Assembly: GCA_023389095.1 (NCBI GenBank)
Contig: JAEWFB010000454.1
Location: 1-9,802 of the forward strand
Reading direction: 5' to 3'
Source: Actinomycetes bacterium
GTDB lineage: Bacteria > Actinomycetota > Actinomycetes > Actinomycetales > Dermatophilaceae
Length of the DNA stretch: 9,802 nt
A program made the position numbers and the translations under genes. The notes beneath the pieces were generated by a model. That model worked only from the letters and a program-made list of their open reading frames with translations, was not told where the DNA came from and ran no database searches. Numbering within the stretch: the first letter of the stretch is position 1; every line of letters begins with the position of its first letter. Below are positions 1-6,886 of the stretch, one piece after another.

Positions 1-695
1 CCGACGCGCCCGACTGCGTCTCGACGTCGCTGCGGCTGCTCAACCTGCCGCCGCTGCCGATGATCCCGGAGCCGCTGCGCGGCCGGTCGCTCGTCGTCGT
101 CGACGGCGCCGTCGTCGACTGCGACGCGCAGGCCCGCGCGGTGCTGTCGCTGCTGCGCGGACTCGGCCCCGAGATCGACACCTTCGACCGGGTGCCGGCG
201 CGCGCCCTGCCGCGCATCCACATGGACCCCGAGGGCCCGACGCCGGGCGTCTCCGGCTCGGCGATGGTCGGCACGCTGACCGACGCCGCGGTCGACACGC
301 TGCTCGAGCAGGTCGGCCCCGGCTCGGGAACGTCGCTGCTCTCGACCGAGCTGCGCCAGCTCGGCGGGGCGCTGGCGCGTCCGGTCGAGGACGGTGGGGC
401 GCTCACCCACCTCGACGCCGACCACGCGCTGTTCGCCGTCGGCATCGCGGCCACGCCCGAGCTGGCGGCAGCTGCCAAGGCGGATGCCGACCGCCTGGTG
501 GCGGCGATGCGGCCCTTCGAGTCCGGACGCACCTACCTCAACTTCGCCGAGGAGCAGACCGATGTCCGGTCCGCCTTCGACGAGCTGACCTGGCTGCAGC
601 TCAAGGGGATCCGGTCGGCCTACGACCCCGACAACCGGTTCGTCGCCAACCACCGCGTCCCGCGCCTCTTCGAGGACGGCCGCGTCACCGACTGA
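1..695 (+). CDS. FAD-linked oxidoreductase, BBE type (3' part, start outside window)
   Basis: The frame is open from the first bases of the window (phase from nt 3), so this is the C-terminal ~230 residues of a longer protein. The ATG at 60 is internal: the residues before it read smoothly into it and no ribosome binding site precedes it. The C-terminus carries the berberine-bridge-enzyme signature, YDPDNRF followed by NH, preceded by TYLNF, which resembles the region near the flavin in this family. The FAD-binding PCMH domain that normally forms the N-terminal half would lie left of the window. Family members oxidise alcohols, sugars or secondary metabolites using bicovalent FAD and O2; the substrate cannot be told here. 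The gene converges on the glycosidase at 843, with a repeat/hairpin region between them. The family is fairly certain; the reaction is unknown. Confidence 0.85.
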   Translation, partial: DAPDCVSTSLRLLNLPPLPMIPEPLRGRSLVVVDGAVVDCDAQARAVLSLLRGLGPEIDTFDRVPARALPRIHMDPEGPTPGVSGSAMVGTLTDAAVDTLLEQVGPGSGTSLLSTELRQLGGALARPVEDGGALTHLDADHALFAVGIAATPELAAAAKADADRLVAAMRPFESGRTYLNFAEEQTDVRSAFDELTWLQLKGIRSAYDPDNRFVANHRVPRLFEDGRVTD

Positions 696-696
696 C

Positions 697-769
697 CGAT
701 CGAAAGAACACTCCGTCACCCCGTTCGAAAGAACACTCCGTCACCCGATCGAAAGAACAGTCCGTCACC
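697..769 (+). repeat. Three tandem copies of a 24-bp unit
   Basis: Copies lie at 697-720, 722-745 and 746-769, each ending in TCCGTCACC and containing TCGAAAGAACA. Copies 1 and 2 have C before TCCGTCACC; copy 3 has G. Copy 2 also has CGTTCG where the others have CGATCG. A one-base C separates copies 1 and 2. They begin two bases after the stop codon of the oxidoreductase. The unit is not coding in any sensible frame. It looks like a duplicated hairpin arm or a small REP-like intergenic element. Confidence 0.9.
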
Positions 770-799
770 TTCGGAGGTGACGGACTGTTCTTTCGATCG
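746..799. terminator. Perfect 24-bp inverted repeat, likely bidirectional terminator
   Basis: Positions 746-769 are exactly complementary to 776-799. Positions 770 (T) and 775 (A) can also pair, leaving the 4-nt loop TCGG. The arm starts CGATCGAAAGAACAG and ends TCCGTCACC. It sits between the converging oxidoreductase (ends 695) and glycosidase (ends 843), where a shared terminator is expected. There is no strong T-run on either side, so this would be a T-less hairpin terminator or an mRNA 3'-end stabiliser. The 5' arm is the third copy of the tandem repeat at 697-769. Confidence 0.7.
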
Positions 800-821
800 T
801 GGGGCGAGGGAGCGATCGTGC

Positions 822-842
822 GGGAGGGAGGGAAGGAAGGGG
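822..842. other. G-run tract (+) / C-rich, G-free tract (-) after glycosidase stop
   Basis: On the + strand the runs are GGG (822-824), GGG (826-828), GGG (830-832) and GGGG (839-842), with linkers of 1, 1 and 6 nt. That matches a four-tract G-quadruplex pattern. On the - strand the same stretch is a pyrimidine-only tract immediately after the glycosidase stop codon. A C-rich, G-poor stretch of this kind could be a Rho-loading site upstream of the 746-799 hairpin. Its function is inferred only. Confidence 0.4.
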
Positions 843-3347
843 TCAGAGGCGCGTGGTCGTCGTGCCGGCGGGCACATTGACGACCGAGGGCTTGCCGCCT
901 CCGCGCGGCTGGAGCGACAGACGCGTCGGCTTCTCCGCCTTGACCGTGAACGACGCCGTCGACCCGTCGTAGACGAAGTCACGCACGACGACGCGTCCTC
1001 CGACGGCCTGGAAGACGAGGTGGCCGTCCTCCTTGAGCAGGGTCGTGGTGGTGCCGGCCGTGACGTCGTAGCGGTGCCCGTGCAGCGGCACGTCGTCGAC
1101 CTCGTTGGTGCCCGGCAGGCCGAGGGTGCCGAACCGGAACCCGTTCGGGTCGCCCCACGGCTCGTCGGCGATGAGCTCCTGCGTGCCCATGAGCGGCATG
1201 AGGTTGCTCCACGAGTACGTGCGCCACGTCGTGTCGGTCGCCGCGCTGTTGATGACCTGGCCCGGCTCCGGGTCGAAGTACTCGGGGAACCAGCCGAGGT
1301 CCTCCCACGTGGTGAGCCACAGCTTGGTGCTCTTCGTGGCGAGGTCGGCGGCCGGCTTGTCGAAGCCGTAGCGCTTGAGGCCGTCGTAGACCGTGGCGTT
1401 CATCGGCGGCCAGACGGCGCCCTGCCACTCCTCGCACGCGTCCTCCTCGCCCTGCTTCTGGAAGAACTCGTAGCCGGTGACGCCGGGGTGCTTGGCGCCG
1501 GAGTTGCAGTACGCCGGGTCGTTGCGGGCCACGCTCGGCACCGCGTACTCGCCCCAGTACTCGGCCGGGTCGAGCAGGTGCTGCTCGACGAGCACCTTGG
1601 CCCGCTCGGGCGTCGCGAGGCCGCCGAAGAGCGGGTAGAAGACGGTCGGGGTGTTCGTCGGCTCCCACGAGCCGTCGAGGTAGCGGTTGAGGTAGAGACC
1701 GCGGTCGGCGTTCCACAGCCGCTCGTTCATCCGCGTCTTCAGCTGCGCCTTGAGGGCCGCGTACTTCTCGGCGTCGGCGGGCTTGCCGAGCGCCGTCGCC
1801 ATCTGCGAGAGGTTCTCGGCGAAGAGGCCGTAGTAGGAGTTGAGCGCGACGTCGGTGAGGTTCGTGTTGTCGCGGTTGTCCGTGCCGTCGGTGACGACCT
1901 GCTTGAAGTTCCAGTACTGCGGGCTGTCGTCGAGGCCGAGGTGGTTGCCGCGGCCGCCCTGGCGCGGGCCGGCCCACGGGCTCTCGAGCAGGCCGTCCTT
2001 GTCGGTGTCGAACTCCGGCATCCGGGCGATGTAGCTGGTCAGGTACGGGTAGACGAGCTCGAGGATCCGCTTGTCGCCGGTACGCGTGTACGTGCGCCAG
2101 GCGAGGTAGGCGTGCATCGGGCCGGCGTTGAGCTGGTCGTAGCGCGGGCCGCCGCCCTGGTCGTAGAAGTCGCGGATGTGGTCGAGGGCGAGCGCCGGGT
2201 CGAGGCTGTTCGCGGTGATGCCGTCCCAGCCGGAGTCCCAGCCCTTGAAGATGTCGTCGCCACCGCCGCCGAGGCCCCACATGACGAACGAGCGGTCGTA
2301 CTTCTCGTCGTAGTTGGCGTTGAGGGCCATCGCGTCACGCATGAACGTCGTGGCCCGGCCGACCTCGCCGCTGCCGTGGACGCTGGCGTCGTCGACGTGG
2401 GCGCGGGCGTTCGCGATGAGGGCGAGCGTCTGGTCCTGGGTGCGCGTCGCAGCAGGCACGGCGTCGTCGGCCATCCGAGCCGTGAAGGTGATGGTCTGCC
2501 CCTTGGACAGGTCGTAGCGCAGGGCGGCCGCGCCCTGCCCCGACGCGGCGGGCTTGCCGACCATGCCGGCGAGCATGTCCTTGAGCGTGGCCCACGACGC
2601 GGTGGTCCCCGCCGGAGTCGCGGCGTCGACGCGGAAGTGCCCGGTGCGTGACGCGTCGCGGACGCCCGTCGTGGTGCCCACGAGGGATGAGCTCCCTTGC
2701 GCCGCATAGGTGCTCGGCTCGGCCCACGGTGCGCTGGCATCGATCCAGAGTGACGTGTCGTCGTCGAGGGCGGTGACGGACCCGACGAGCTCCGAGTTGT
2801 CGACGCGGGCGTACTTGACGACGACGTTGCGCTTGCCCGCCTGCATGGCGTCGTACTTGGCCTGCAGGCCCGGCAGCTGCGCCTTGGCGGCGGCGACGTC
2901 GGCGGCCGACCAGCTCTCGGGGTGGTCGATGGTGGCCTGGAGCCCACCCAGGCGCTCCTTGGTGATGACGCGGTCGTCGGTGGACAGCTCGATCTCGTAG
3001 TACGAGCCGTCGGTGGCGATGGGTCCGAGCTTCTGGATGCTCGGCACCATGTTCTCGTTGATGACCTTGCCGTCCTTGGTCAACAGGTCGACCGAGACCG
3101 AGAACCGGGTCTCGCCCTGCCCGACGAAGAGGGCGCCGTTGAACTCCTGCTCCTTGAAGCCCGGCATCGCGAACGGTCGGCTGAGCGGGGCGAGGTTCGG
3201 CGGCTCGGGTGCCGACGAGGCGGTGGGAGAGGCACTCGCGGCCGTGGTGGCCGTCGCCGCGACACCGGCGACGGTGGTCGCGACGAGTGCGGCGAGGGCT
3301 CCGGCGGTGACGCGGCGGGCCGGCCTGGCCCGGGGTGGTCGAGACAT
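843..3347 (-). CDS. Secreted GH63/trehalase-like (clan GH-G) glycosidase
   Basis: An 834-residue exported glycoside hydrolase. The first ~40 residues form a signal peptide: a basic start (SRPPRARPARR), an Ala/Val/Thr-rich core, and a likely cleavage after ASA near residue 39. The C-terminal half has (alpha/alpha)6-barrel motifs of the GH63/GH37 type: GWDSGWDGI near 369-377, HLGLDDSP near 469-476 with a likely acid Asp at 473 or 474, EWQGAVWPPMN near 640-650, and a short beta tail. The N-terminal ~300 residues are presumably a beta-sandwich. The family hydrolyses alpha-linked gluco- or manno-oligosaccharides; the substrate is not determined here. The start at 3347 has AAGGA 9 nt upstream. An in-frame ATG at 3383 lies inside the operator and gives 12 unlikely extra residues. 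Cysteines near 614 and 638 could form a disulfide. Where GH63-like enzymes often have DPxTGE, this has DPEPGQ (near 692-697), so the base residue is uncertain. Confidence 0.85.
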   Translation of the reverse strand: MSRPPRARPARRVTAGALAALVATTVAGVAATATTAASASPTASSAPEPPNLAPLSRPFAMPGFKEQEFNGALFVGQGETRFSVSVDLLTKDGKVINENMVPSIQKLGPIATDGSYYEIELSTDDRVITKERLGGLQATIDHPESWSAADVAAAKAQLPGLQAKYDAMQAGKRNVVVKYARVDNSELVGSVTALDDDTSLWIDASAPWAEPSTYAAQGSSSLVGTTTGVRDASRTGHFRVDAATPAGTTASWATLKDMLAGMVGKPAASGQGAAALRYDLSKGQTITFTARMADDAVPAATRTQDQTLALIANARAHVDDASVHGSGEVGRATTFMRDAMALNANYDEKYDRSFVMWGLGGGGDDIFKGWDSGWDGITANSLDPALALDHIRDFYDQGGGPRYDQLNAGPMHAYLAWRTYTRTGDKRILELVYPYLTSYIARMPEFDTDKDGLLESPWAGPRQGGRGNHLGLDDSPQYWNFKQVVTDGTDNRDNTNLTDVALNSYYGLFAENLSQMATALGKPADAEKYAALKAQLKTRMNERLWNADRGLYLNRYLDGSWEPTNTPTVFYPLFGGLATPERAKVLVEQHLLDPAEYWGEYAVPSVARNDPAYCNSGAKHPGVTGYEFFQKQGEEDACEEWQGAVWPPMNATVYDGLKRYGFDKPAADLATKSTKLWLTTWEDLGWFPEYFDPEPGQVINSAATDTTWRTYSWSNLMPLMGTQELIADEPWGDPNGFRFGTLGLPGTNEVDDVPLHGHRYDVTAGTTTTLLKEDGHLVFQAVGGRVVVRDFVYDGSTASFTVKAEKPTRLSLQPRGGGKPSVVNVPAGTTTTRL

Positions 3348-3368
3348 CGTCGTCCGTCCTTTGGTGGA

Positions 3369-3382
3369 TGTGAGCGTTAACA
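3369..3382. promoter_or_regulatory. LacI-family-type operator for the glycosidase gene
   Basis: TGTGAGCGTTAACA is an imperfect palindrome. The halves TGTGAGC and TGTTAAC (reverse complement of GTTAACA) agree at 5 of 7 positions around a central GC/CG step, the usual form of LacI/GalR sites. It lies downstream of the predicted -10 box and upstream of the ribosome binding site, where a bound repressor would block transcription. No regulator gene is in the window. It suggests that the glycosidase is induced by a sugar. Confidence 0.6.
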
Positions 3383-3398
3383 TCCGGGTGTGGCGAGG

Positions 3399-3427
3399 AC
3401 GTTAGGGGCATCGGGCTCGGGGCGCAA
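3399..3427 (-). promoter_or_regulatory. Sigma-70-type promoter of the glycosidase gene
   Basis: On the - strand, TTGCGC (-35, at 3422-3427) is followed after exactly 17 nt by TAACGT (-10, at 3399-3404). Transcription would start near 3392, leaving a leader of about 45 nt that contains the operator and the AAGGA ribosome binding site. The spacing and the TANNNT form are good; the -35 matches consensus at 4 of 6. Confidence 0.6.
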
Positions 3428-3483
3428 CCCGGGGGTCGCGGCCCGGGACGGTGGCGGATCGGGACCAGCCGTCCGCGTCGGCC

Positions 3484-3489
3484 TACGCT
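3484..3489 (+). promoter_or_regulatory. -10 box for leaderless start of the PLP enzyme gene
   Basis: TACGCT fits TANNNT and lies exactly 6 nt before the ATG at 3496, so the transcript would begin at or next to the start codon. No convincing -35 is visible (GGGACC lies 17 nt upstream). No Shine-Dalgarno sequence precedes the ATG, which fits a leaderless mRNA. Confidence 0.5.
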
Positions 3490-3495
3490 CGGGGC

Positions 3496-4731
3496 ATGGC
3501 CCTCGACGTCGACCGTGTCCGCTCCCACTTCCCGTCGCTGCGCTCGGGCGCCGCCCACTTCGACGGCCCGGGCGGCTCGCAGACACCCGACGTCGTGGCC
3601 CGAGCCGTCGCCGACACCCTGACGTCGTCGATCTCCAACCGTGGCTCCGTGACCCCGTCCGAGCGACGCGCCGACGCCATCGTGCTCGACGCCCGGGCGG
3701 CGATCGGTGACCTGCTCGGCGCCGACCCCCGCGGCGTCGTCTTCGGCCGCAGCGCCACCGAGCTGACCTTCCACCTGTCCCGCACCCTCTCGGCCGCCTG
3801 GGGCCCGGGCGACGAGGTCGTCGTCTCGCGCCTCGACCACGACGCCAACGTGCGCCCGTGGGTGCTGGCCGCCGAGGCCCGGGGCGCCACCGTGCGCTGG
3901 GTCGGGTTCGACCCCGCCACCGGCGAGCTCGACGCGTCGGAGGTCGCCGCGGTCCTGTCCGACCGGACGCGCCTCGTGGCGGTGACGGCGGCCTCGAACC
4001 TCATCGGCACCCGCCCCGACCTGCCCGCCATCGCCGACGTCGCCCACGACGCGGGCGCGCTGCTGTGGGTCGACGGCGTGCACGCGACGGCGCACGCATC
4101 GACCGACGTGGTGGCCGCCGGCGCGGACTTCTGGGTCTGCTCGCCGTACAAGTTCCTCGGCCCGCACCTCGGGGCCCTCGCCGCCCGGCCCGAGCTGCTC
4201 GAGACCCTGCACCCGGCCAAGCTCGTGCCCTCGACCGACGCCGTCCCGGAGCGCTTCGAGCTCGGCACCCTGCCGTACGAGCTGCTCGCCGGCACGACGG
4301 CGGCCGTCGACTTCCTCGCGACGCTCGCCGGCGACCAGTCCGGGACGCCGGACGCGACGGGCAGCCGGACGCGTCGGGAGGCTCTCGTCGCGTCGTTCGC
4401 CGCGCTCGAGGCGCACGAGGACGCCCTGCTCGCGACCCTCGAGGAGCGGCTGCGGGCCGTGCCGGGCCTCACCGTGTGGAGCAACGCCAAGCGTCGGACG
4501 CCGACCCTGCTGTTCACCATCGACGGCCTCGACCCGCAGGCGATCCGCGAGGGCCTGGCGGAGCGGGGCGTCAACGCACCGGCCGGCCACTTCTACGCCT
4601 GGGAGTGCAGCCACCACCTCGGCCTCGGCGCCGTCGGCGGTGTGCGGGCCGGGCTCGCGCCGTACACGAGCGCCGATGACGTCGACCGCCTCGCGCGCGG
4701 CGTCGAGGAGATCGCCGAGGCCGTCCGGTGA
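3496..4731 (+). CDS. Cysteine-desulfurase-like class-V PLP enzyme
   Basis: A 411-residue fold-type-I PLP protein of the SufS/NifS-like branch of class-V aminotransferases. Visible landmarks are FDGPGGSQTP near 22-31, the SATE cofactor loop near 86-89, LDHDANVRPW near 113-122 with H115 likely stacking on PLP, WVDGVHA near 191-197 with D193 contacting the pyridine nitrogen, and SPYKFLGPH with K219 as the Schiff-base lysine. The C-terminus reads NAPAGHFYAWECSHHLG; the usual RxGxxCA active-site cysteine loop of true SufS is not present, and C371 is the only nearby cysteine. Cysteine desulfuration is therefore unproven; a lyase, epimerase or other class-V reaction is possible. The start at 3496 was chosen over an in-frame GTG at 3451 because of the leaderless -10 box and because the family similarity begins near here. 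The stop overlaps the next gene by 4 nt. Confidence 0.88.
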   Translation: MALDVDRVRSHFPSLRSGAAHFDGPGGSQTPDVVARAVADTLTSSISNRGSVTPSERRADAIVLDARAAIGDLLGADPRGVVFGRSATELTFHLSRTLSAAWGPGDEVVVSRLDHDANVRPWVLAAEARGATVRWVGFDPATGELDASEVAAVLSDRTRLVAVTAASNLIGTRPDLPAIADVAHDAGALLWVDGVHATAHASTDVVAAGADFWVCSPYKFLGPHLGALAARPELLETLHPAKLVPSTDAVPERFELGTLPYELLAGTTAAVDFLATLAGDQSGTPDATGSRTRREALVASFAALEAHEDALLATLEERLRAVPGLTVWSNAKRRTPTLLFTIDGLDPQAIREGLAERGVNAPAGHFYAWECSHHLGLGAVGGVRAGLAPYTSADDVDRLARGVEEIAEAVR

Positions 4732-5225
4732 CGCGTCCCGTCCCCGAGCCCCCCGGCCCGGGCCAGGAGTCGGTCTGGGAGTACCCCCGCCCGCCGGCGC
4801 TCGAGGGGTCGGCCGAGCTCGTCGAGGTGCACCTCGGCGGGGACGTCGTCGCCCGCACCCGCGCGTCGCTGCGGGTGCTCGAGACCAGCCACCCACCGAC
4901 GTACTACCTGCCGGCCGACGCGTTCGTCGCCGGCGCTCTCGTCCCCGTCGAGGGGCACACGGTGTGCGAGTGGAAGGGACGCGCGTCCTACTTCGACGTC
5001 GTCGGGAGCGGCCGGCGGGCCGCGCGGGCGGCGTGGACCTATCCCGAGCCGGTCGACGCGTACGCCGCCCTCGCCGGGCACGTGGCCGTCATGCCCGGAC
5101 TCGTCGACGCGTGCTTCGTCGACGGCGAGCGGGTGCGAGCGCAGGAGGGCGGGTTCTACGGCGGCTGGGTCACCGACCGCGTCGTCGGGCCGTTCAAGGG
5201 CGGACCGGGCACCTGGGGCTGGTGA
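4728..5225 (+). CDS. DUF427 family protein
   Basis: A 165-residue soluble protein with the DUF427 (PF04248) pattern: WEYPRPP at 17-23, TYYLP at 58-62, then VCEWKGRASYFD at 79-90 and a Trp/Gly-rich tail including GGWVTDRVVGPFKGGPGTWGW. DUF427 has no established enzymatic role that I can state; it is a small beta-rich domain common in actinobacteria. The GTG start at 4728 overlaps the upstream TGA in a GTGA arrangement, which implies translational coupling to the PLP enzyme. There is no separate promoter. No signal peptide or membrane segment is visible. It converges on the matrixin-like gene with 13 nt between the stop codons. The family is confident; the function is unknown. Confidence 0.88.
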   Translation: MTRPVPEPPGPGQESVWEYPRPPALEGSAELVEVHLGGDVVARTRASLRVLETSHPPTYYLPADAFVAGALVPVEGHTVCEWKGRASYFDVVGSGRRAARAAWTYPEPVDAYAALAGHVAVMPGLVDACFVDGERVRAQEGGFYGGWVTDRVVGPFKGGPGTWGW

Positions 5226-5241
5226 CCGCTCGCAACGGTCA
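5223..5241. terminator. Small hairpin holding both convergent stop codons
   Basis: TGACCG (5223-5228) pairs with CGGTCA (5236-5241) around a 7-nt loop. The first TGA is the stop of the DUF427 gene and the last TCA is the complement of the stop of the matrixin-like gene. It is short and has no T-run, so terminator activity is doubtful. Confidence 0.3.
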
Positions 5242-6099
5242 GAGGTCAGGACGGCAGGAGCCACGGCCGAGGATCGCGAGGCCACGACGGTCGCCGTCGG
5301 CCGGGCCGGACACCGCACCGCCGGACTCCCACATCAGCTCGGAGGAGTCCTGGACGTGCCCGAGCCCGAGCACGTGCCCGATCTCGTGCTCGACGACGGC
5401 GCGCGCCGAGTCGCGACGGCCGGCCGTCAGCAGCGCCGTCATCGGGTCGCGGTCGAGCCACACGGCGCCCGTGACGTAGACGAGCAGGCCGTCGCCCGCC
5501 GCCCGAGGCGTGCTGCCGCCCAGACCGATCGCACCGCCGGCCAGGCCGGGCACCTCGTCGGGGGTGGCGAAGCCGACGAACACCGGCGCCCAGCGGTCGC
5601 CGTAGCGCTCGGGCTGGTAGGGGTCGCGGTCCGGGCTCGGCGCCTCGTCGGTCAGTCCGTCGTAGACGAACTGCAGCCCCGAGGCCTGCGACATGACGTC
5701 CGCCGCCTCGCGCACGAGCGCCTCGCCACCCTCGGGGAGCCCGACGGTGCTGACGACGAAGTGCACGGGTCGGCACGGGTCGTAGGCCACCGGGTGCCTG
5801 CCGTCGGGCTGGAGCTGCATGAAGGCGTACCCGCCACGCCCGCCCGGCGCTCTCGGCGGGGCCCCGATCGGCGCCTGGGCCGCACCGATGCCCGCGGGCG
5901 GGTAGTCCGGCCCGAAGCCGTGCCTCGGGTCGAAGGGCCGGAACTGCCAGGCCCACGGCAGGACCACCGCGAGGAGCCCCACGAGGACCACCGCGAGCGC
6001 GGCGGCCACGAGCGGGACGCGTCGACGCCGGCCGGGCCTGTCGGGCTCCCGACGCGCCCGGTGGCGGCCGGGCGCGCGACGACGGAACCCCTGGCGCAT
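5239..6099 (-). CDS. Membrane-anchored matrixin-like zinc metalloprotease
   Basis: A 286-residue protein with a very basic N-terminal tail (RQGFRRR...GRRRR), one hydrophobic segment at about 27-51, and an extracytoplasmic region of ~230 residues. The C-terminal part has HEIGHVLGLGH at about 238-248, the HExxHxxGxxH zinc site of metzincins, followed by SSELMW, whose Met near 256 fits the Met-turn. YDPCRPVHFVVS near 106-117 is typical of actinobacterial matrixin-like proteins; its Cys could pair with the Cys near 282. It is probably a single-pass or signal-anchored surface peptidase; the substrate is unknown. The start at 6099 is preceded by a G-rich GTGGGG. A TTG at 6153 would add 18 residues and is less likely. 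It diverges from the M50-like gene, leaving a 79-bp gap. Confidence 0.88.
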   Translation of the reverse strand: MRQGFRRRAPGRHRARREPDRPGRRRRVPLVAAALAVVLVGLLAVVLPWAWQFRPFDPRHGFGPDYPPAGIGAAQAPIGAPPRAPGGRGGYAFMQLQPDGRHPVAYDPCRPVHFVVSTVGLPEGGEALVREAADVMSQASGLQFVYDGLTDEAPSPDRDPYQPERYGDRWAPVFVGFATPDEVPGLAGGAIGLGGSTPRAAGDGLLVYVTGAVWLDRDPMTALLTAGRRDSARAVVEHEIGHVLGLGHVQDSSELMWESGGAVSGPADGDRRGLAILGRGSCRPDL

Positions 6100-6163
6100 C
6101 TGCCCCACTCTGCCGAAAACCGCGCCGGATGTCCTGCCGGCTCGCGCCCACAACCCGATGGGC

Positions 6164-6169
6164 TAGGTT
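6164..6169 (+). promoter_or_regulatory. -10 box of the M50-like gene, nearly leaderless
   Basis: TAGGTT fits TANNNT and lies 9 nt before the GTG at 6179, giving a leader of only a few nucleotides or none. No clear -35 is seen. GGTTC (6166-6170) and GAACC (6181-6185) are inverted repeats flanking the start codon. Confidence 0.4.
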
Positions 6170-6178
6170 CTCCTGTCC

Positions 6179-6886
6179 GTGAACCTCTTCGACGCCGTCC
6201 GTGACCGCGTCGTGCCCGTGACGGGTGACATCGCGATCAGCACGACGAGCGTCCTCGTCGTGCTCGGCGTCGCCTTCGTGCTCGTCGCCGTCGAGCCGCT
6301 GTGGCGCGTCGTGCGGCTCGTCGTCACCCTCGTGCACGAGCTCGGCCACGCCGTCGTCGGCGTGCTCGTCGGCCGCCAGTTCACCGGGTTCGTCCTGCGC
6401 GGCGACATGTCCGGCCACGCCGTCACCCGCGGCCCCGCGAGAGGCCCGGGACGCGTCGCCTCCACGTGGGCCGGCTACCCGGTCCCGGCGATCATCGGTG
6501 CGCTCATGGTCTGGGCGGCCGGACGCGGCTGGTCGGCCCCGCTCGTCACGGCCGGGCTGGTCATCCTGCTCTTCGCCCTGGTGCGGGTGCGCTCGGCGCT
6601 CACGGTCGTCGTCATGATCGTCGCCATCGGCGGCTCGGCGGCCCTGTGGTGGTGGCGCGACGACACGCTCCAGCCGCAGGTCCTCATCGGGCTCGGCGTC
6701 GTGCTGCTCGTCGGTGCCTGGCGCCACCTGCTCGCGGTGCTCGCGGACCGCTCGGGCGCCAGCGACCCCGCGGTGCTGGCCCAGCTGACGCACCTGCCGC
6801 GCGCCCTGTGGAACCTCACCTTCGTCGCGGTGTGCGTGCTCGCCACCTGGCTCGTCGGTGTCGAGGTGTGGTCGGCCCTGCGCTGA
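6179..6886 (+). CDS. M50-family (M50B-like) integral-membrane metallopeptidase
   Basis: A 235-residue membrane protein with several hydrophobic spans: about 22-38, 44-64 containing the active site, 99-113, 120-135, 141-157, 168-181 and a C-terminal one near 212-228. HELGHA at 53-58 is the HExxH zinc motif inside a membrane segment, as in site-2-protease-like M50 peptidases. GYPVPAIIGALM near 99-110 resembles the conserved GxxGP/GALL region of the M50B group. The third metal ligand is less clear; D186 in SDPAVL is one candidate. The family cleaves substrates within or near the membrane, but M50B members are little characterised. The GTG start is supported by the nearby -10 box and by the absence of a better upstream codon. 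No ribosome binding site is seen, consistent with a leaderless message. Confidence 0.85.
   Translation: MNLFDAVRDRVVPVTGDIAISTTSVLVVLGVAFVLVAVEPLWRVVRLVVTLVHELGHAVVGVLVGRQFTGFVLRGDMSGHAVTRGPARGPGRVASTWAGYPVPAIIGALMVWAAGRGWSAPLVTAGLVILLFALVRVRSALTVVVMIVAIGGSAALWWWRDDTLQPQVLIGLGVVLLVGAWRHLLAVLADRSGASDPAVLAQLTHLPRALWNLTFVAVCVLATWLVGVEVWSALR

Noticed and set aside
697..799. CRISPR array
   Set aside because: The repeats are directly adjacent with no spacers, and no cas genes are present.
777..2651. 624-codon + strand open frame opposite the glycosidase
   Set aside because: Composition is Arg/Val/Glu-rich without any family motif. It is a typical antisense shadow of a high-GC gene, and the opposite strand has clear glycosidase motifs and a signal peptide.
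3348..3383. ATG at 3383 as glycosidase start
   Set aside because: It lies within the operator palindrome and has no ribosome binding site. The ATG at 3347 has AAGGA 9 nt upstream and begins a normal signal peptide.
3451..3495. GTG at 3451 as start of the PLP enzyme
   Set aside because: A -10 box exactly 6 nt before the ATG at 3496 would place transcription start at that ATG, and the extra 15 residues have no family similarity.
2335..4896. 853-codon - strand open frame spanning the glycosidase and the PLP enzyme
   Set aside because: It crosses two well-supported genes on both strands and shows no recognisable domain; a GC-bias artefact.
6100..6153. TTG at 6153 as start of the matrixin-like protease
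   Set aside because: TTG is rare, no ribosome binding site is seen, and the extension would occupy most of the short divergent promoter region.
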